Shown: positions 61,003 to 64,000 of the stretch, one piece after another
How positions within the stretch are numbered: position 1 is the first letter of the stretch
How the letters are laid out: each line of letters starts with the position of its first letter
Origin: Gonocerus acuteangulatus
Lineage: Eukaryota; Arthropoda; Insecta; Hemiptera; Coreidae
Assembly: GCA_946811695.1 (NCBI GenBank)
Contig: OX328125.1
Coordinates: 35,883,751 to 35,947,750, forward strand
Length of the DNA stretch: 64,000 nt
Direction: 5' to 3'
Notes under the pieces: generated by a model
Seen by the model: only the letters and a program-made list of their open reading frames with translations
What the model was told of the DNA's origin: nothing
Database searches by the model: none
Made by a program: the position numbers and the translations under genes

Positions 61003-62365
61003 CCTCGCTCCAAATCAAAGAAATGATCAAGGCCGGTCAGCAGCGGAAGTGCCAGCAGCAGCTAGCATCTTTCTGAATCTCGAGGGCAGAGTCCCTTCAA
61101 ATATGTGATCGTTTTATCTCAGTCTCTTAATATGAGTCAAGTGATGTGTTCAGCGTTTGTACAGAAATAAAGACTTCTATAAATTGTGTATTATCTGAAA
61201 AAAGAATGGAAGCATCGTATAGGAGTTTTATATATTTATATTTTATGTTTCAGAACTTTTTATTTAATTTTTTTTTTATTCGTCGATACGTCGCAATTGT
61301 TATAAACCTACCAATTCCCAATTGTAAGTGGAAAGACTTTGTTTTATTTAGTTTTCTTTGAAGAAATGAGAATTTTCAAATGTCTACTTAATGCAGATAA
61401 ATCATGTATAATAGGCATTATATATAGATTTGGCAATATTTCTCATGTGTTAGATTTTATTGTTATATAAGCACTAAGAATTTGTTTATTAGCTTTGTAT
61501 ATATTTATAGTTTTTATTTTATGATTAATACTAGAAGGTGCTTAAGAGACAGTTAATGGGTAACATTCATTATATTTGTGCATGTGCTTGTATTTTATTT
61601 TATACTGATTCAAATAGAGTCTTAGAATTATTTTATACTGATCCCTTATAGCATGCACAAAATTAATGTAATGTTGCAGCCAACAGACTTTATTTAAAAT
61701 ATGTTCTATTTTGTTGTTGTTAACATAAGCTTGTGTTTGCAAGCTTGTTGAGATATCTTTTATGGATCTGCATCTTTCTAGGGTTACAGACTTATCGAAA
61801 TGTGAAATTGGATTGTTCATTTTTTGTTCTCCCAAAATGGATGTATCCAGTTTTTTATTTTAGATGTTGTTTAAAGGTTGAGAGCTTAATATTTATAAGA
61901 GTATTGCTATAATTACAAGGATCAAAAGAAAAGAAACTGAATTTAAAAATTGATGTTCTAAAATTGTAAATATTTTTTTGGTTATTGTACATTTCAGATT
62001 CTGTACTTCATGGATTTTACTGTACTCCCTGTGAAAATTGTTTGTTATTCTTTCTCTAGTGGCTGACTTTTTTTTTAGTTATGCCCAAAATATTTTTTCT
62101 CAAATAAAAATCAATCTATTTTCAGATATAAATCCTACAATCTCTTTGAAATACAGAATCAAATTTTATACATATTTAAAAAAAACATCAAATTGACTTA
62201 GAAATGATAATTCTTCTGAGACATTATTTATGGTGCTTTAAGCCCTTGTATGTTAGAAAAACATTTTATCACTGTTTGTTAAGACTGTAACTATGATTAT
62301 GAAAGCAGATTGCTATTATTAAGAATATAGTGTCAACGTGATGCCAATAAAGTTATATTTTTGTG
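61003..62365 (+). other. gro: groucho 3' UTR with candidate poly(A) signals
   Basis: AT-rich sequence after the stop codon. AATAAA hexamers at 62103-62108 and 62346-62351 are followed by T/GT-rich DNA and are the best candidate polyadenylation signals; an earlier AATAAA lies near 61166. The end given assumes the 62346 signal. No long ORF here is supported. Confidence 0.6.
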
Positions 62366-63072
62366 AAATATTACAATAATCTACAGTCACAAATCAGGGA
62401 TTTTTTTACAGCTGGAATCTATTATTATCTCTATTTTATATTTTAAAACCATAATTTCAGTGTATTATAAATGTCTATACAACTGATGATTATTACATTA
62501 GTATTTAATTCTGATATTGCCCTGTTATTTGTTAATAGAGTTTTTCTTCAACTTTTTACATTAAAGACCAGTATCTTTAATTGTATTAATTCTTCATTTC
62601 TTTCCATCTAATTTCCATTCATTTAAAAAAAATATATTTTTTCTTTAAAATAAAGGACATGCCATTGACAGTTATTTGTAAATAGAAAGTTGAAATACGT
62701 GGTGTTTCTAAAAAAATCGGTGAATGGTTCGATTCTTGGCCATATGGCATATTAAGGATCATGCTCCTGATTTTCGTCTTTCCGAGTATCCATTAAAGGC
62801 TGGATTTAGGAGTTTTTAATCTCTGATCCTCTAGTTCATGAGTCCGATTTCTGTACCACTTGAGCCATTCCCACCCCTTAGTTTTTTCAAGAATTCAATT
62901 TTAGCCACTAAATTAACTACTCTTCATACCTTAGAGATACTGTCAACAGGTCATTCAGTGTAGAATGCTCGACACTCATACAGTTGTAATAAGCAAAGGT
63001 TCATGTGATGTAGATGTTTAGCTTTGAAGCAAAGTCACTTCATAAGTATCTCAATACTGAATCTTCGGTGGA

Positions 63073-63138
63073 AGTTCAGGCGACCGGCGGACTGTTCAGG
63101 TCAAACTGACAGGCCTGCCTGACTGTGTCTAGCCTGTT
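63073..63138. mobile_element. palindromic TA MITE, right-end fragment
   Basis: GTTCAGGCGACCGGCGGACT, then CAAACTGACAGGCCTGCCTG and TAGCCTG, matching the right end of the 8.3 and 42.2 kb copies. The left part is absent. Confidence 0.65.
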
Positions 63139-63290
63139 TGTGTCTTCTAGTTGATTTAGATGCCAGTTCTGAGGCACGCCAATATGTGATTGCAGCAGTT
63201 GTTCATAATCACAGATCTATGTTAGTAGCACCAGGGGCATTCCGGCCCAGCACACAGATCTCTGGTAGTGGCTGCAAATGGGTTAATCCT
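63125..63290 (-). repeat. dispersed repeat with ACACAGATCTGTG palindromes, copy 3
   Basis: Inverted relative to the other two. It adjoins the MITE fragment at 63073. The following 63300-63380 (CCTACTCCAAAGACCTCTAA) has a weaker match at 55700-55765. Confidence 0.55.
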
Positions 63291-64000
63291 GTCCAGCGTT
63301 AACAGAAGAGTCAGATGGGCCCTACTCCAAAGACCTCTAAGCTTATGCAGCTTGACGTCTCGTAAGGTTTAATGTGCCCCTAATGGTAGAAAGTTCTGTT
63401 ATATTGAACACAACTCGGCACACATCGTATCGTGGTCACAGTCAGGAATGCATTGTAAACTAACAAGCTTGCTGAGGAGTGTGACTGTGCTAAGTTACGC
63501 ACCACCTTCTGTCTAACAAACTTTTTTTTTATTTAAAGATAAATAACTTAAGCCATCATCAAAGGGTAGTTTGAACATGTCAAGAAGAAATATTAAGATT
63601 AAATCAGTGACAGAAAATCTGGTTTTATGGGAGAAATTTACAAAAAAAAAAAGAGAAAATATATTCTCAGATGTTAGAGGTTAAGATTAATAAAATGCTT
63701 CATAACATGAAACTAAAATTAAGAAGAAAACCAATGTATAAGTAACTGGATAAAAAAAAGCCCGGCCTTTCGAGCCTTGCAAGGAGCCCTGTCTCTTGAC
63801 CAGCGGAGGCTCCACATATAGTAGGACCTCCATTATCCGGGGTAATGATGGGGAGGGTGGTCCAGGGATAATCGAAACACCAGTAGGGGATTCATAGAAA
63901 GACGTAAAAAATTTTCAGTTCCAAGAATATGAAATAAATTCAGATGCTTCCAGAAATATGGAATCATCACATTCTTCCGAAAACAGCGCTGTTTTTCCAT

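Larger units (their letters stand above)
62366..64000. other. 3' flank of groucho
   Basis: AT-rich DNA with the MITE fragment and dispersed repeat listed separately. No second gene is visible before the window ends. Confidence 0.4.

Overview
The window looks like a piece of an arthropod genome: AT-rich, intron-rich and full of transposable elements. The one confident host gene is groucho (TLE-family corepressor) on the + strand. Eleven coding exons from 45640 to 61002 give 536 residues (CcN, SP and the whole WD40 domain, ending in a TGA stop), followed by a 3' UTR with AATAAA signals. The protein reads closer to insect Groucho than to vertebrate TLE, so an insect or another arthropod is likely; I cannot name the species. 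The N-terminal Q-domain exons are not visible. A 45-nt candidate exon at 39068-39112 would extend the gene upstream, and much of the left part of the window may be groucho intron or 5' flank.

Region 1-39 kb holds no convincing host gene. It is AT-rich DNA with recurring GC-rich purine/pyrimidine patches (about 0.73-1.02, 2.69-3.08, 4.6-4.8, 11.3-11.5, 12.5-12.8, 26.4-26.65, 27.4-27.8, 35.05-35.45, 37.4-37.75 kb) that contain TAATTA-type sites and could be regulatory. The rest is repeats. A 5.4-kb RNase H-encoding non-LTR retrotransposon (15900-21283, minus strand) has a perfect 12-bp target-site duplication and one in-frame stop in its RT. A 5'-truncated second LINE copy (23979-24591) has a perfect 13-bp duplication, and there are two older LINE 3' remnants (about 30.36-30.6 and 46.9-47.3 kb). 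There are hAT-type MITEs with 8-bp duplications, a palindromic TA MITE, a TTAA MITE, 5S-rRNA-derived and tRNA-derived SINEs that share one 3' domain, and two minisatellites (34 bp and 54 bp periods).

The most unusual material is a group of palindromic or inverted-arm repeats carrying hammerhead-ribozyme-like cores (CTGANGA - hairpin - GAAAC - stem I closure), as known from Penelope-like retroelements. One copy (30755-31770) has a 15-bp target-site duplication and a truncated end. Another (26040-26213) is a single unit whose boundary falls on the predicted ribozyme cleavage site and which folds back on itself for 47 bp. Region 39-64 kb is the groucho transcription unit and its 3' flank, with MITEs and SINEs in its introns; one SINE lies 45 bp from a 3' splice site. 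A 200-base assembly gap lies at 40784-40983.
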